Shown here piece by piece: positions 1 to 6,926 of a stretch of 39,071 nucleotides of DNA. This DNA comes from JBAWWY01 sp037144355. Lineage in GTDB: Bacteria; Bacillota; Clostridia; Peptostreptococcales; Anaerovoracaceae. The DNA lies in assembly GCA_037144355.1 (NCBI GenBank), contig JBAWWY010000012.1, positions 1 to 39,071 on the forward strand. Direction: 5' to 3'. A program made the position numbers and the translations under genes. Each line of letters begins with the position of its first letter. Positions within the stretch are counted from its first letter, which is position 1. Below the pieces are notes generated by a model. That model did not search any database. It was not told where the DNA came from and saw nothing but the letters and a program-made list of their open reading frames with translations.

Positions 1-148
1 TTTTGCTTGATCTGAACTTCGTTCAGATCGATTGCAGCTCTAAGTTCGCTTACTTGATTTCCTCACTAAGAGGCTTTTTGCTTGATCTGAACTTCGTTCA
101 GATCGATTGCAGCTCTAAGTTCGCTTACTTAATTTCCTCACTAAGAGG
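1..148 (-). repeat. Left rlmD-tail repeat array (two 75-base units, cut by window edge)
   Basis: Two direct copies have an exact period of 75 bases (CTTGATCTGA at 6 and 81; CCTCACTAAGAGG at 61 and 136). Each unit has a conserved block (GATTGCAGCTCTAAGTTCGC through CCTCACTAAGAGG) and a hairpin block with 9-base arms GATCTGAAC and GTTCAGATC around TTC. The minus strand of the inner edge codes for the peptide end SLLVRK..KRT, as at the true rlmD end near 2452-2485. The array may continue past base 1. Because 75 is a multiple of three, a spurious repeated peptide appears on plus; I do not call it a gene. Confidence 0.85.
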
Positions 149-375
149 CTGCATATCTCAACATGCCTTGAGTAGACAAAAATGATGTCGTTCAGACCCA
201 CTGGTTCCTTGGCGGCATTTATTATTTCGTTTACATAAGTCAAATAGGAGTTGAACATTATCAACCTTTTTGCCAGCTCATCAGTAAGAAATGACTTCGA
301 TTTTATGTAATCACACTCGAAAAATCCTCCATTCTGTCCTTCATGCCCTTTGGATTTTATCCTATATTTAAACTC
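115..375 (-). pseudogene. Unrecognised C-terminal coding remnant ending in an RlmD-like tail
   Basis: Directly behind the stop of the EFR1 gene, and in the same frame, the minus strand stays open for about 86 codons and stops with TAG at 115-117. There is no good start codon: the first ATG lies about 40 codons in (near 258) and has no convincing ribosome site. The last 16 residues, HVEICSLLVRKLSKRT, match the end of RlmD in this window (HVEICSLLVRKQVKRT); the preceding ~70 residues do not. The DNA match to rlmD runs from the repeat array to about base 166 and then breaks off, as at a recombination junction. I do not recognise the upstream part. It could be the tail of a deleted gene joined to the rlmD end. 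The open frame is seen; the origin is inferred. Confidence 0.5.
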
Positions 376-1209
376 TTACTTAGTCTGCCCAGCAATCTCA
401 TCGGCACTTATATACGGATGGTTATACCGTCCAAGTTTTTTAGTATAATGTTCAACCCCAATAGCTTGCTTGTGGCAGTAATTAAAACAGGCATAACAAA
501 AACTGCAGTTGTCGTGTATCCATATAGGCTTATTCTCCTTCATCCATATCCGTTTTGTTGTACAAACCTTTTCGCAGGTTCCACAGCCTGTACAGCAGTC
601 ATCAAGTAGAAATTTAAGCTTAGGTTGAGATTTTCCACTGATATACCAGATTAAGCTCATCATACAATAGGCGACTCTTTTACTTCCAGATGACAAACAC
701 TGAAGTGTTGTTTTTTCTTTATTCTTTATATTTTGTACAATATTTTGTATCGATAAATGCGATTCACTTAACATCATATCGATTTTTTCTGGTGTAATGT
801 CCGTTTCCCAGTTAAGAGTCATTAAAAATTTAGGTGCAACACCTTTTGGAGTATTGTTAATCATCTTGATTTCAAAATATCCATCCAAACCTATGTTTTG
901 TTTCTTTAAAATTTTATTAAGATAGAGTCCTGACAACCCTGGAACTCCTCCATGAGTTGCAACGACAAAAAAATAGACTGTAGACATTAGCTTTATCTGC
1001 TCTATAAAACTAGCAACAATACGTGGTGCTGCGTTCATATGTATAGGAAATACCAGTCCTATTCTTTCAGTATCTTTTTTAATATAATTTACAGCATCTT
1101 CTCTTAATATTGGTACTAAAATTACATCTGTCAAGCTATCCGCAATAGTTTTAGCAACTGCAAGCGAATTACCAGTTCCTGTAAAATAAAATAAAATGTT
1201 TTTTGACAC
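376..1209 (-). CDS. EFR1 family flavodoxin-ferredoxin protein
   Basis: This 277-residue protein is predicted to be a cytoplasmic electron carrier or oxidoreductase joining an FMN-type flavodoxin fold to a bacterial two-cluster ferredoxin. The N-terminus has the flavodoxin phosphate loop pattern (LFYFTGTGNSLAVAK, residues 6-20) and a conserved ATHGG segment near residue 90. The C-terminus has two [4Fe-4S] motifs: C206-x2-C209-x2-C212-x3-C216 and C235-x2-C238-x2-C241-x3-C245. The second motif is followed by HKQAI where a CP pair is more usual. The start is GTG at 1207-1209, preceded by GCAGGAGG. The gene begins 25 bases after the toxin gene and is probably co-transcribed with the toxin-antitoxin pair. 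The family is clear; the physiological partner is unknown. Confidence 0.88.
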   Translation of the reverse strand: MSKNILFYFTGTGNSLAVAKTIADSLTDVILVPILREDAVNYIKKDTERIGLVFPIHMNAAPRIVASFIEQIKLMSTVYFFVVATHGGVPGLSGLYLNKILKKQNIGLDGYFEIKMINNTPKGVAPKFLMTLNWETDITPEKIDMMLSESHLSIQNIVQNIKNKEKTTLQCLSSGSKRVAYCMMSLIWYISGKSQPKLKFLLDDCCTGCGTCEKVCTTKRIWMKENKPIWIHDNCSFCYACFNYCHKQAIGVEHYTKKLGRYNHPYISADEIAGQTK

Positions 1210-1234
1210 AATATGCCTCCTGCTTTCTCAATTT

Positions 1235-1546
1235 TTATATTAAATTGCGATACTCTCTTCTCCCATCAACAATGGCATAGATAACAACCGTCTTATCTAC
1301 CTCGTTTATCTTATAAAATACCAGATGCCTTTCAATGATTACTACTCTATAACCTTGCTTTTTTAGAATCGAATACCTGGGAACACTTCCTGATTCTGGG
1401 AATTCCCGTAGACGGTTGATGGCAGTTTCAATCTTATCCAAATAATCTAGTGCAACATCAATATTACCGGAATCATCTGCTATATAAAAAATGATTTCAC
1501 GGAGCTGTTCCTCTGCTTTATCCGTTCGCAAAATTTGGTACTTCAT
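1235..1546 (-). CDS. RelE/ParE family toxin
   Basis: This 103-residue basic protein has the RelE/ParE toxin layout: an N-terminal helix pair (KAEEQLREIIFYIADD), a middle segment rich in Arg (INRLREFPESGSVPRY), and C-terminal strands ending VIIERHLVFYKIN...VVIYAIVDGRREYRNLI. The RHLVFYKI strand and the final GRREYRN tail are characteristic of the family, where basic residues there contact the target. ParE members poison gyrase and RelE members cut mRNA; sequence alone does not decide which this is. The start ATG overlaps the antitoxin stop by four bases (ATGA), which implies translational coupling. EFR1 follows 25 bases downstream. Confidence 0.88.
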   Translation of the reverse strand: MKYQILRTDKAEEQLREIIFYIADDSGNIDVALDYLDKIETAINRLREFPESGSVPRYSILKKQGYRVVIIERHLVFYKINEVDKTVVIYAIVDGRREYRNLI

Positions 1547-1821
1547 CCAATCTTCCTTTCGTGTAAAGATACACGAAGATTGTCAAAGGACTCCTGCATT
1601 GGTGATACTAACCCATTTTTCACATCATTTTCCGCTTCTGCAAGTGTTTTGAGTAGCTCCAATTCAGATTTCATCTGATAGTAATCCTGCAAACCTAGAA
1701 CTGCTGTATCACCCCGTCCATTTACAGTAATAATAACAGCATCCCTTGTTTCTTTGCACTGTTTGGAAATTTCATTATAATGATTTCTTAAATCTGCTGA
1801 CGGTCTGATTACTGCTTCCAT
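1543..1821 (-). CDS. Phd/YefM-type antitoxin
   Basis: This is a 92-residue partner of the downstream toxin. The N-terminus MEAVIRPSADLRNHYNEISK fits the Phd/YefM DNA-binding fold (a strand, then SADLRNHYNEI). It is followed by VIITVNGRGDTAVLGLQDYYQMKSELE, the usual strand and helix. The acidic, flexible C-terminus would wrap the toxin. I chose the ATG at 1819-1821 because it has AAGGGGTG seven bases upstream. The longer frame to 1854 would begin at about the expected transcript start (the promoter -10 is at 1855-1860). It probably represses its own promoter. Confidence 0.85.
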   Translation of the reverse strand: MEAVIRPSADLRNHYNEISKQCKETRDAVIITVNGRGDTAVLGLQDYYQMKSELELLKTLAEAENDVKNGLVSPMQESFDNLRVSLHERKIG

Positions 1822-1846
1822 GGTATCACCCCTTATATATTTTTCT

Positions 1847-1883
1847 ATAGTCATATGATATCGTAATACGACTATTTTATCAA
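1847..1883 (-). promoter_or_regulatory. Promoter and likely autoregulatory operator of the toxin-antitoxin operon
   Basis: Minus-strand TTGATA (1878-1883) and TATCAT (1855-1860) are separated by 17 bases. An inverted repeat, ATAGTC at 1847-1852 and GACTAT at 1870-1875, surrounds the -10, as expected for an antitoxin-bound operator. The operator role is inferred. Confidence 0.6.
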
Positions 1884-2160
1884 CTATTTTTACAGTACTG
1901 TGTATGCAGTCTCTTTGTTATCGAGCGTAGTTGTCAAGGAATCCTTTACAACTTAATCCTTATCTAATCAATACGATTATAACATTCTATTCAAAAAACA
2001 AATGACCAAATTTTCAACCCTGTTCTCCCCTATTCGCGTAAATTTAATTTTACAAGATGCAGCACATAAAGTAATAAAAGAGAAGCCTCGGTTTCCTTTG
2101 GCTTCTTAATTTTATTATTTTCTCTTCAGCTCTAAGATGACTATGATTTATTTCTTAGTC
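1884..2160. other. AT-rich gene-free stretch
   Basis: I see no coding frame, RNA gene or recognisable insertion-sequence end here. The only structured element is the hairpin at 2081-2120, listed separately. The stretch lies between the toxin-antitoxin promoter and the right repeat array and may be leftover mobile DNA. Confidence 0.5.
2081..2120. terminator. Possible bidirectional terminator
   Basis: Arms AGAAGCC (2081-2087) and GGCTTCT (2100-2106) form a seven-base stem. T-rich sequence follows on plus (TAATTTTATTATTTT), and CTTTTATTAC follows on minus. It could end read-through from rlmD through the repeat array. The stem is short, so this is tentative. Confidence 0.45.
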
Positions 2161-2485
2161 AGCAATGCGACTGCTCACCTGCCCTTCGGGCATGCGGATT
2201 GCATCTCTAATTTCGCTTTACTTGCTTCCTCACTAAGAGGCTTTTTGCTTGACCTGAACTTCGTTCAGATCGATTGCAGCTCTAAGTTCGCTTAACTTGT
2301 TTCCTCACTAAGAGGCTTACGCATGGCCCGACTTTGATAGTATTGCCAGTCGTGCCGATTGCATCTCTAAGTTCGTTTTACTTGCTTCCTCACTAAGAGG
2401 CTTACGCATGGCCCGACTTTGATAATATTGCCAGTCGTGCCGATTGCATCTCTAAGTTCGCTTTACTTGCTTCCTCACTAAGAGG
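2161..2485 (-). repeat. Right rlmD-tail repeat array, four units with three hairpin types
   Basis: CCTCACTAAGAGG occurs at 2228, 2303, 2388 and 2473, so the spacings are 75, 85 and 85. A conserved block of about 45 bases (GATTGCA, CTCTAAGTTCGC, CTTGCTTCCTCACTAAGAGG) alternates with variable hairpin blocks. Type 1 (2241-2275) matches the left array apart from small changes. Type 2 (two near-identical copies, 2316-2360 and 2401-2445) has arms GGCCCGACT and AGTCGTGCC with one mismatch. Type 3 (about 2168-2200) has TGCCC-TTC-GGGCA. The last unit overlaps the final codons of rlmD (2452-2485), so the conserved block includes coding sequence. Confidence 0.88.
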
Positions 2486-3810
2486 CTGCATATCTCCACG
2501 TGCATCGTATTTGGGAACATGTCCACTGGCTGGGCTTCTACGAATTCATAGCCCAGTCCACAAAGTATTTTTATGTCACGAGCTAGGGTGGCTGGGTTGC
2601 AGGATACGTAGACGATTCTGCTTGGAGCCATTTCGGCTACAGTTGCAAGTAGGCCTTCATGGCATCCGCTTCTTGGTGGATCCAAAATTACCACATCCGG
2701 CATTTCACCTTTTTCGATGAGTTTTGGAAGTTCGATTTCAGTCTTGCCGTGTATGAACTCTATGTTCACTATATTGTTGATAATTGCATTTCTAACTGCG
2801 TCTAAAACTGCAGCTTTTTCGCTTTCTATTCCAATAACTTTCTTGGCTTTTTTAGCGCAGTAAAGACCAATTGTTCCTACCCCTGAATAAAGGTCATAGA
2901 CAATTTCTTCTCCCTTTAGTGCCCCGTATTCAACGACCAGATTGTAAAGCCTCTTCATCTGGATTGGATTTACCTGATAAAAGGAGAGCGGTGAAATTTC
3001 AAAGGTCAAACCGGCAAGTGTATCCACAATGTTGTCTTTGCCAAAGATAGTAATGCATTCATTCCCCATGATTTGGGAAGTTTGCTTGATATTTACGTTT
3101 ATAATAATACTTTTGAGAGCAGGTATTGCCTTCTGCATCATATCGATGAATTTATCCCTGTTTGGGATTTTTCTTCCATTGATGACCAGGATAACCATTA
3201 CTTCTCCAGTGCTGAAGGCAGTCTTAACAACCAAGTGGCGAAGGAGGCCTTCTCCTGTTTTGTCATCGTAGGCAGTCAATTTGTCAGAAACCATGTATCT
3301 TCTTAAAACATCCTTGGCCTGGTCGGCTGCCTGGGTTTGAATAATACATTGATCGCAGTCAACCACATCGTGGCTCTTGACTTTGTAAAATCCTATTCCG
3401 GTGCTGGAAACAGGAAATTGAGCCTTGTTTCTGTAGCCGAATGGACTTTTCATTCCCATGGTATTTCTTACAACTGGATCTTCAATCTTGCCTATTCGTT
3501 CAAGGCTGTCCACTACAAGTTTTTTCTTCATCTTGAGCTGTGACTCATAAGCAATTGACATCATCGGGCACCCTCCGCAGTCTTTTGAATACTGGCATGG
3601 TGACTCTACCCTGTGCTTCGATGGTTCAACTATTTTTTGCAATTTACCAAATGCAAATGATTTCTTTTCGGATTCTATTGTTATTTGAACTTTATCAAGT
3701 GGAACTGCCCCAGGCACAAATATGGCTACTCCATCAAGTCTGCCTATTCCTTCTCCATCGTGACCGAAATCCGTTATTTCCAATTCGTAAATTTTATCTT
3801 TTTCAAACAT
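2452..3810 (-). CDS. rlmD: 23S rRNA (uracil-5)-methyltransferase, RlmD/RumA type
   Basis: This 452-residue protein would make 5-methyluridine in 23S rRNA using S-adenosylmethionine. Residues 1-60 are a TRAM RNA-binding domain. The [4Fe-4S] ligands C72, C78 and C81 (CQYSKDCGGC) are present with a later Cys. The SAM motif DLYSGVGTIGLYCA, the DPPRSG motif and the catalytic VSCNPATLARD (Cys about 404) follow. ATG at 3810 is preceded by AAAGGAG. The gene overlaps the end of whiA by eight bases. The last ~13 residues (CSLLVRKQVKRT) lie inside the repeat module, so the protein end may have been supplied by integration events. Some Firmicutes enzymes of this family modify both U747 and U1939 (RlmCD); I cannot tell which applies. 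Confidence 0.95.
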   Translation of the reverse strand: MFEKDKIYELEITDFGHDGEGIGRLDGVAIFVPGAVPLDKVQITIESEKKSFAFGKLQKIVEPSKHRVESPCQYSKDCGGCPMMSIAYESQLKMKKKLVVDSLERIGKIEDPVVRNTMGMKSPFGYRNKAQFPVSSTGIGFYKVKSHDVVDCDQCIIQTQAADQAKDVLRRYMVSDKLTAYDDKTGEGLLRHLVVKTAFSTGEVMVILVINGRKIPNRDKFIDMMQKAIPALKSIIINVNIKQTSQIMGNECITIFGKDNIVDTLAGLTFEISPLSFYQVNPIQMKRLYNLVVEYGALKGEEIVYDLYSGVGTIGLYCAKKAKKVIGIESEKAAVLDAVRNAIINNIVNIEFIHGKTEIELPKLIEKGEMPDVVILDPPRSGCHEGLLATVAEMAPSRIVYVSCNPATLARDIKILCGLGYEFVEAQPVDMFPNTMHVEICSLLVRKQVKRT

Positions 3811-4777
3811 GTTTTTCTCCTTTAGATTCTTTCTTTATTTCAATTTTCCCTGCAATATCTTCAATTTTCTTCAGCCTGTGGTTAACGCAAGACCTGGTAA
3901 CTTTCGGTTCAAGCATTTCTCCAAGTTCAATCAAGCTGGCTTCTGGCTCGTCTAGTCTCAATTCCGCCATCTCCCTAAGTTTGTCTGGCAGATAGCCAAG
4001 TCCCTTGCTATCCTTGATACGCTTTATCGCCTCGACTTGTCTCCCCGAGGCATTTACTGTCTTGTCAAGATTTGCTGTTTCACAGTTCACAAGCCTATTC
4101 GTCTTGTTCCTCAATTCTTTAACTATTCTAATGTTTTCAAAATCAAGCAATCTTCCGTGAGCCCCCATAATGTTCAAAAGGTCCACAATTTGTTCTCCTT
4201 CTTTTATATATACAATATAACTTTTCTTCCTTTTCACTACTTTCGAATGAAGGGAAAAGCTATTTATAAGCTTCTTAATGTCGTTTGCAAGTATCTCGCT
4301 GTTGCATACTATCTCCAAATGGTAGCCTTTTTCCGGATCGCTTATTGAGCCAGAACCCATGAATGCTCCTCTGAGGTATGCCCTCTTGCAGCACTTGGTC
4401 TTGATTACATTTGCTGGAATTCCATCATTTATATAATTGCACCCTTCTCTAACTCCAAGTATTCCAGTCTCCCGGAGTATTTCCTCAGCCTTCATGTCAT
4501 GGGGTATTATCAATTCATAAAAATGCCCTCTCTTGAGCATCTTGGTTTGACTAATGGTAAGGTCTGCATGGATTCCAAAATATGATTTAAGTATTTTTAT
4601 AAACATTCTTGCCCCAGCTGAACTTTCTGTAACAAGCTTGATGTTGATCTTTCCACCTCCAGATAGCCTGATTGTTCCACACATCCTGATGAAGCCGGAA
4701 ATTTCCGCCAGCATGCAGCATTTGTTCTCTGGTATTCCCTGAGCGAGTTCCGCCTTTGTGTCAGCTGAAAATGTCAA
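3803..4777 (-). CDS. whiA: DNA-binding protein WhiA
   Basis: WhiA combines an N-terminal degenerate LAGLIDADG homing-endonuclease fold with a C-terminal helix-turn-helix, and influences cell division and chromosome behaviour in Firmicutes. Here the N-terminus TFSADTKAELAQ, the central CKRAYLRGAFMGSGSISDP and the C-terminal EASLIELGEMLEP..TRSCVNHRLKKIEDIA are all recognisable. I place the start at TTG 4775-4777, because GAAGGTG lies five bases before it and the protein then begins MTFSAD as in relatives (324 residues). The longer frame to 4795 also starts with TTG but has a poorer site. It lies next to rapZ as usual, but the customary yvcK/glmR gene is missing. Confidence 0.93.
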   Translation of the reverse strand: MTFSADTKAELAQGIPENKCCMLAEISGFIRMCGTIRLSGGGKINIKLVTESSAGARMFIKILKSYFGIHADLTISQTKMLKRGHFYELIIPHDMKAEEILRETGILGVREGCNYINDGIPANVIKTKCCKRAYLRGAFMGSGSISDPEKGYHLEIVCNSEILANDIKKLINSFSLHSKVVKRKKSYIVYIKEGEQIVDLLNIMGAHGRLLDFENIRIVKELRNKTNRLVNCETANLDKTVNASGRQVEAIKRIKDSKGLGYLPDKLREMAELRLDEPEASLIELGEMLEPKVTRSCVNHRLKKIEDIAGKIEIKKESKGEKHV

Positions 4778-4830
4778 ACTTTCACCTTCTTCCAATTTAT
4801 CAAATATCTGTATCTATTCATAATAGCTAT

Positions 4831-4860
4831 AAAAGACCTTACTTTGCTGTAAGGTCTTTT
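4831..4860 (-). terminator. Terminator overlapping the end of the NUDIX gene
   Basis: A perfect 12-base stem (AAAAGACCTTAC 4831-4842, GTAAGGTCTTTT 4849-4860) closes a loop of six bases. On minus the stem ends in TTTT and contains the NUDIX stop codon. It probably ends or reduces transcription before whiA, and would work on either strand. Confidence 0.75.
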
Positions 4861-5264
4861 TCATACTCTATCTTTGCTAGTTCAATCATACGCTTTTCAT
4901 CATCATAGTGAGCGAGTTCTACCGCCCTGTCTATATGAATATATTTTGCTTCCACGAAGCCTTCCTCTCGTTGAGGTTTGCACTCCATGTTTCTTGCTTT
5001 CATCAAAAACCAATGAACAGTTTTTACCGTTTGTTCCCTCTCAGGTCTGTGTAGGTTCATTGAATAGGATATTTCCCCGATATAGCATGATATTTCAGCT
5101 TTCACGCCGCTTTCTTCAAGCACTTCGCGCAAAGCTGTCTTGCTTATTTCCTCGTTGGTTTCAACTCTACCCTTGGGTAAAACCCAGTCACCATTATATT
5201 TTCTTAATAGTAAAATTGCATTCCCAACGATTACAATCCCACCAGCGCTGGTTTCAGTCCTCAT
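4839..5264 (-). CDS. NUDIX hydrolase
   Basis: This 141-residue protein is predicted to cleave a nucleoside diphosphate linked to another group, with Mg2+. The complete Nudix box runs from G32 to about residue 54 (G-x5-E, then REVLEESGV at 46-54), preceded by WVLPKG. Its length and simple architecture fit the MutT/Ap4A-type class, but the substrate cannot be read from sequence. ATG is preceded by GGAGAG. It sits between rapZ and whiA, with its own extended -10 promoter and a terminator over its end. Bacillus subtilis also has a NUDIX gene (yvcI) beside rapZ, so the association is old even though the order differs. Confidence 0.9.
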   Translation of the reverse strand: MRTETSAGGIVIVGNAILLLRKYNGDWVLPKGRVETNEEISKTALREVLEESGVKAEISCYIGEISYSMNLHRPEREQTVKTVHWFLMKARNMECKPQREEGFVEAKYIHIDRAVELAHYDDEKRMIELAKIEYEKDLTAK

Positions 5265-5297
5265 AAAACTCTCCTACAATATTAATTGAGATGATAC

Positions 5298-5306
5298 ATT
5301 GTACCA
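5298..5306 (-). promoter_or_regulatory. Extended -10 promoter for the NUDIX gene
   Basis: The minus strand reads TGGTACAAT, a TGn extended -10, about 34 bases before the NUDIX ATG. The -35 region does not match the consensus well. Confidence 0.45.
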
Positions 5307-5339
5307 TATTCGAACTCTAAAGTCCCAGATTTTTTTACT

Positions 5340-6188
5340 CTACAAATCCCTATGAATTTGAATAATACTATAGTCGTCTTTCTTAAGCATTTCAGTTAGA
5401 AGATTAGCCATTACAACGGACCTATGCTGTCCACCAGTGCACCCAAAAGCAATTACCAGATGGGATTTCCCTTCCCTAACATATAATGGGATGAGGTATC
5501 CCACCATCTTGTCTACCATATCGATAAACACACTTGATTCCTTGAATTTCATCACATAGCTTTTCACTCTTTTACTATTTCCAGTTAAACGTTTCATGCT
5601 GGAAAGATAGAAAGGATTTGGGAGGAATCTTACATCAAAGACCAGGTCAGCATCAAGAGGTATGCCATTTTTGTATCCAAATGACATTATTGATATGGTG
5701 ACCTTCAGACTCTCTCTTTCAGATGTGAGCAATTTGCTGATTTCAGACTTCAGGTCGGCGGATTTCATGTTGGAAGTATCGATTATATAATCCGCTATGC
5801 TTCTAATCTCAGTCAGCTTTTCTCTTTCCATGGTTATTCCTTCGAGAATACTTGACGAACCGCTGAGTGGATGAGCCCTTCTGACCTCTTTAAATCTTCT
5901 GATAAGAACCTCGTCTGAAGCTTCTAAAAATAGTACCTTGAAGTTTACCGCTTCCTTATTGAGATCAAGCAAGCTGGCTTTAAAGTCGTCAAAAAATTCT
6001 CCACCTCTTATGTCCACTACAAATGCAGCCTTTTCGATTGTGATTTTGTCTTGAAGGCTGAGCTCGATAAAATTCTTGATCAGTGCCGGAGGCATATTGT
6101 CTATGCAATAATATCCCATATCCTCCATGCAGTTTACTGCCTGGGTCTTTCCAGCTCCTGATAATCCGGTTACAATTACCACATCCAT
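5340..6188 (-). CDS. rapZ: RNase adapter / nucleotide-binding protein RapZ (YvcJ)
   Basis: This 282-residue protein has an N-terminal P-loop kinase-like domain (GLSGAGKT, residues 8-15, then MEDMGYYCIDNMPPAL) and a C-terminal domain with FGCTGGQHRSVVMA (about 248-261). In enterobacteria RapZ controls GlmS by presenting small RNAs to RNase E. In Firmicutes it is a nucleotide-binding protein linked to competence and envelope precursor metabolism. Its place between murB/PHP and whiA is the common Firmicutes arrangement. The start ATG lies six bases after the PHP stop; the likely ribosome site is GAGGTG within the end of that gene. Confidence 0.94.
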   Translation of the reverse strand: MDVVIVTGLSGAGKTQAVNCMEDMGYYCIDNMPPALIKNFIELSLQDKITIEKAAFVVDIRGGEFFDDFKASLLDLNKEAVNFKVLFLEASDEVLIRRFKEVRRAHPLSGSSSILEGITMEREKLTEIRSIADYIIDTSNMKSADLKSEISKLLTSERESLKVTISIMSFGYKNGIPLDADLVFDVRFLPNPFYLSSMKRLTGNSKRVKSYVMKFKESSVFIDMVDKMVGYLIPLYVREGKSHLVIAFGCTGGQHRSVVMANLLTEMLKKDDYSIIQIHRDL

Positions 6189-6194
6189 ACTTTC

Positions 6195-6926
6195 CTACAC
6201 CTCAAGATTAACTATTCTGGCAACATCCAGACCTGCGGCTCTCGCACGTTCAAATCCATTCTTGAAACTTCCAACTTTGTCTGGGATATGCGCATCACTT
6301 TGAATTACAAATTGAACATCTGTTTTAGAAGCAATCTTTATTCCCTCAACGGATAAAAAATCATGTCCGTCGCTTATTTCCATATAAGTTCCTCTGGCTG
6401 CGCAGGTCTTTGCTATTTCCAGGATATCTGAATCTTCCTTAAATCCCGAATGTGTCAATACTTTTATTTTATTTGCATTAAGAGTTCTTATTACAAGCTC
6501 CGTATTGAGTTTTTTCAACTTCCTTGAGCTGCTGTTTGTAATCTGGCTAAAGAGGTTTCCCGAATGAATTCTCAAAGATAACCAAGGTTCTTCACCAAGC
6601 ACTCCAAAGTGGTATCCGGCATTCATGTAGTCAAGCTGATTTATTTCGTCATCTGTTAAATCCGTCCTACCGGAAAAATTGATAATATTTGCTTCAATTC
6701 CCAGTAATATTTCTATCTCTGGATAAAGAGGCCTCAGCCTGCCTATTTCTTCCCTCATAACAGCGATTTTGCCCCTCTTGACTCCGTATGTGAGATGGCC
6801 GGGACCATGGTCTGAAATTCCTATTGTAGAAAGACCTGCTATTATGCCTGCCTTTACATTATCTTCAATGCTTCCTTTGCCGTGTGAGAAGGTAGTATGT
6901 GTGTGAAGGTCAAAAGTCAATTTCAT
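6195..6926 (-). CDS. PHP domain phosphoesterase
   Basis: This 243-residue protein belongs to the polymerase and histidinol phosphatase superfamily. The N-terminal metal-binding motif DLHTHTTFSHG (residues 6-16) is present, with GISDHGPG near residue 38, a mid-protein VLTHSGF and the C-terminal QSDAHIP motif, so the trinuclear metal site looks intact. The exact substrate is unknown. YcdX-like and histidinol-phosphatase-like members are similar in size, but no his gene is adjacent (hisC is about 24 kb away). It overlaps murB by four bases (ATGA) and is followed closely by rapZ, a conserved Clostridia grouping. Confidence 0.88.
   Translation of the reverse strand: MKLTFDLHTHTTFSHGKGSIEDNVKAGIIAGLSTIGISDHGPGHLTYGVKRGKIAVMREEIGRLRPLYPEIEILLGIEANIINFSGRTDLTDDEINQLDYMNAGYHFGVLGEEPWLSLRIHSGNLFSQITNSSSRKLKKLNTELVIRTLNANKIKVLTHSGFKEDSDILEIAKTCAARGTYMEISDGHDFLSVEGIKIASKTDVQFVIQSDAHIPDKVGSFKNGFERARAAGLDVARIVNLEV

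Noticed and set aside
3..185. Plus-strand frame encoding a 25-residue tandem peptide
   Set aside because: It arises because the 75-base repeat unit is a multiple of three. There is no ribosome site, and it is antisense to the repeat's coding edge.
2161..2485. CRISPR array
   Set aside because: Units are 75-85 bases, the intervening blocks repeat each other and are hairpins, the repeat includes the end of rlmD, and no cas genes are present.
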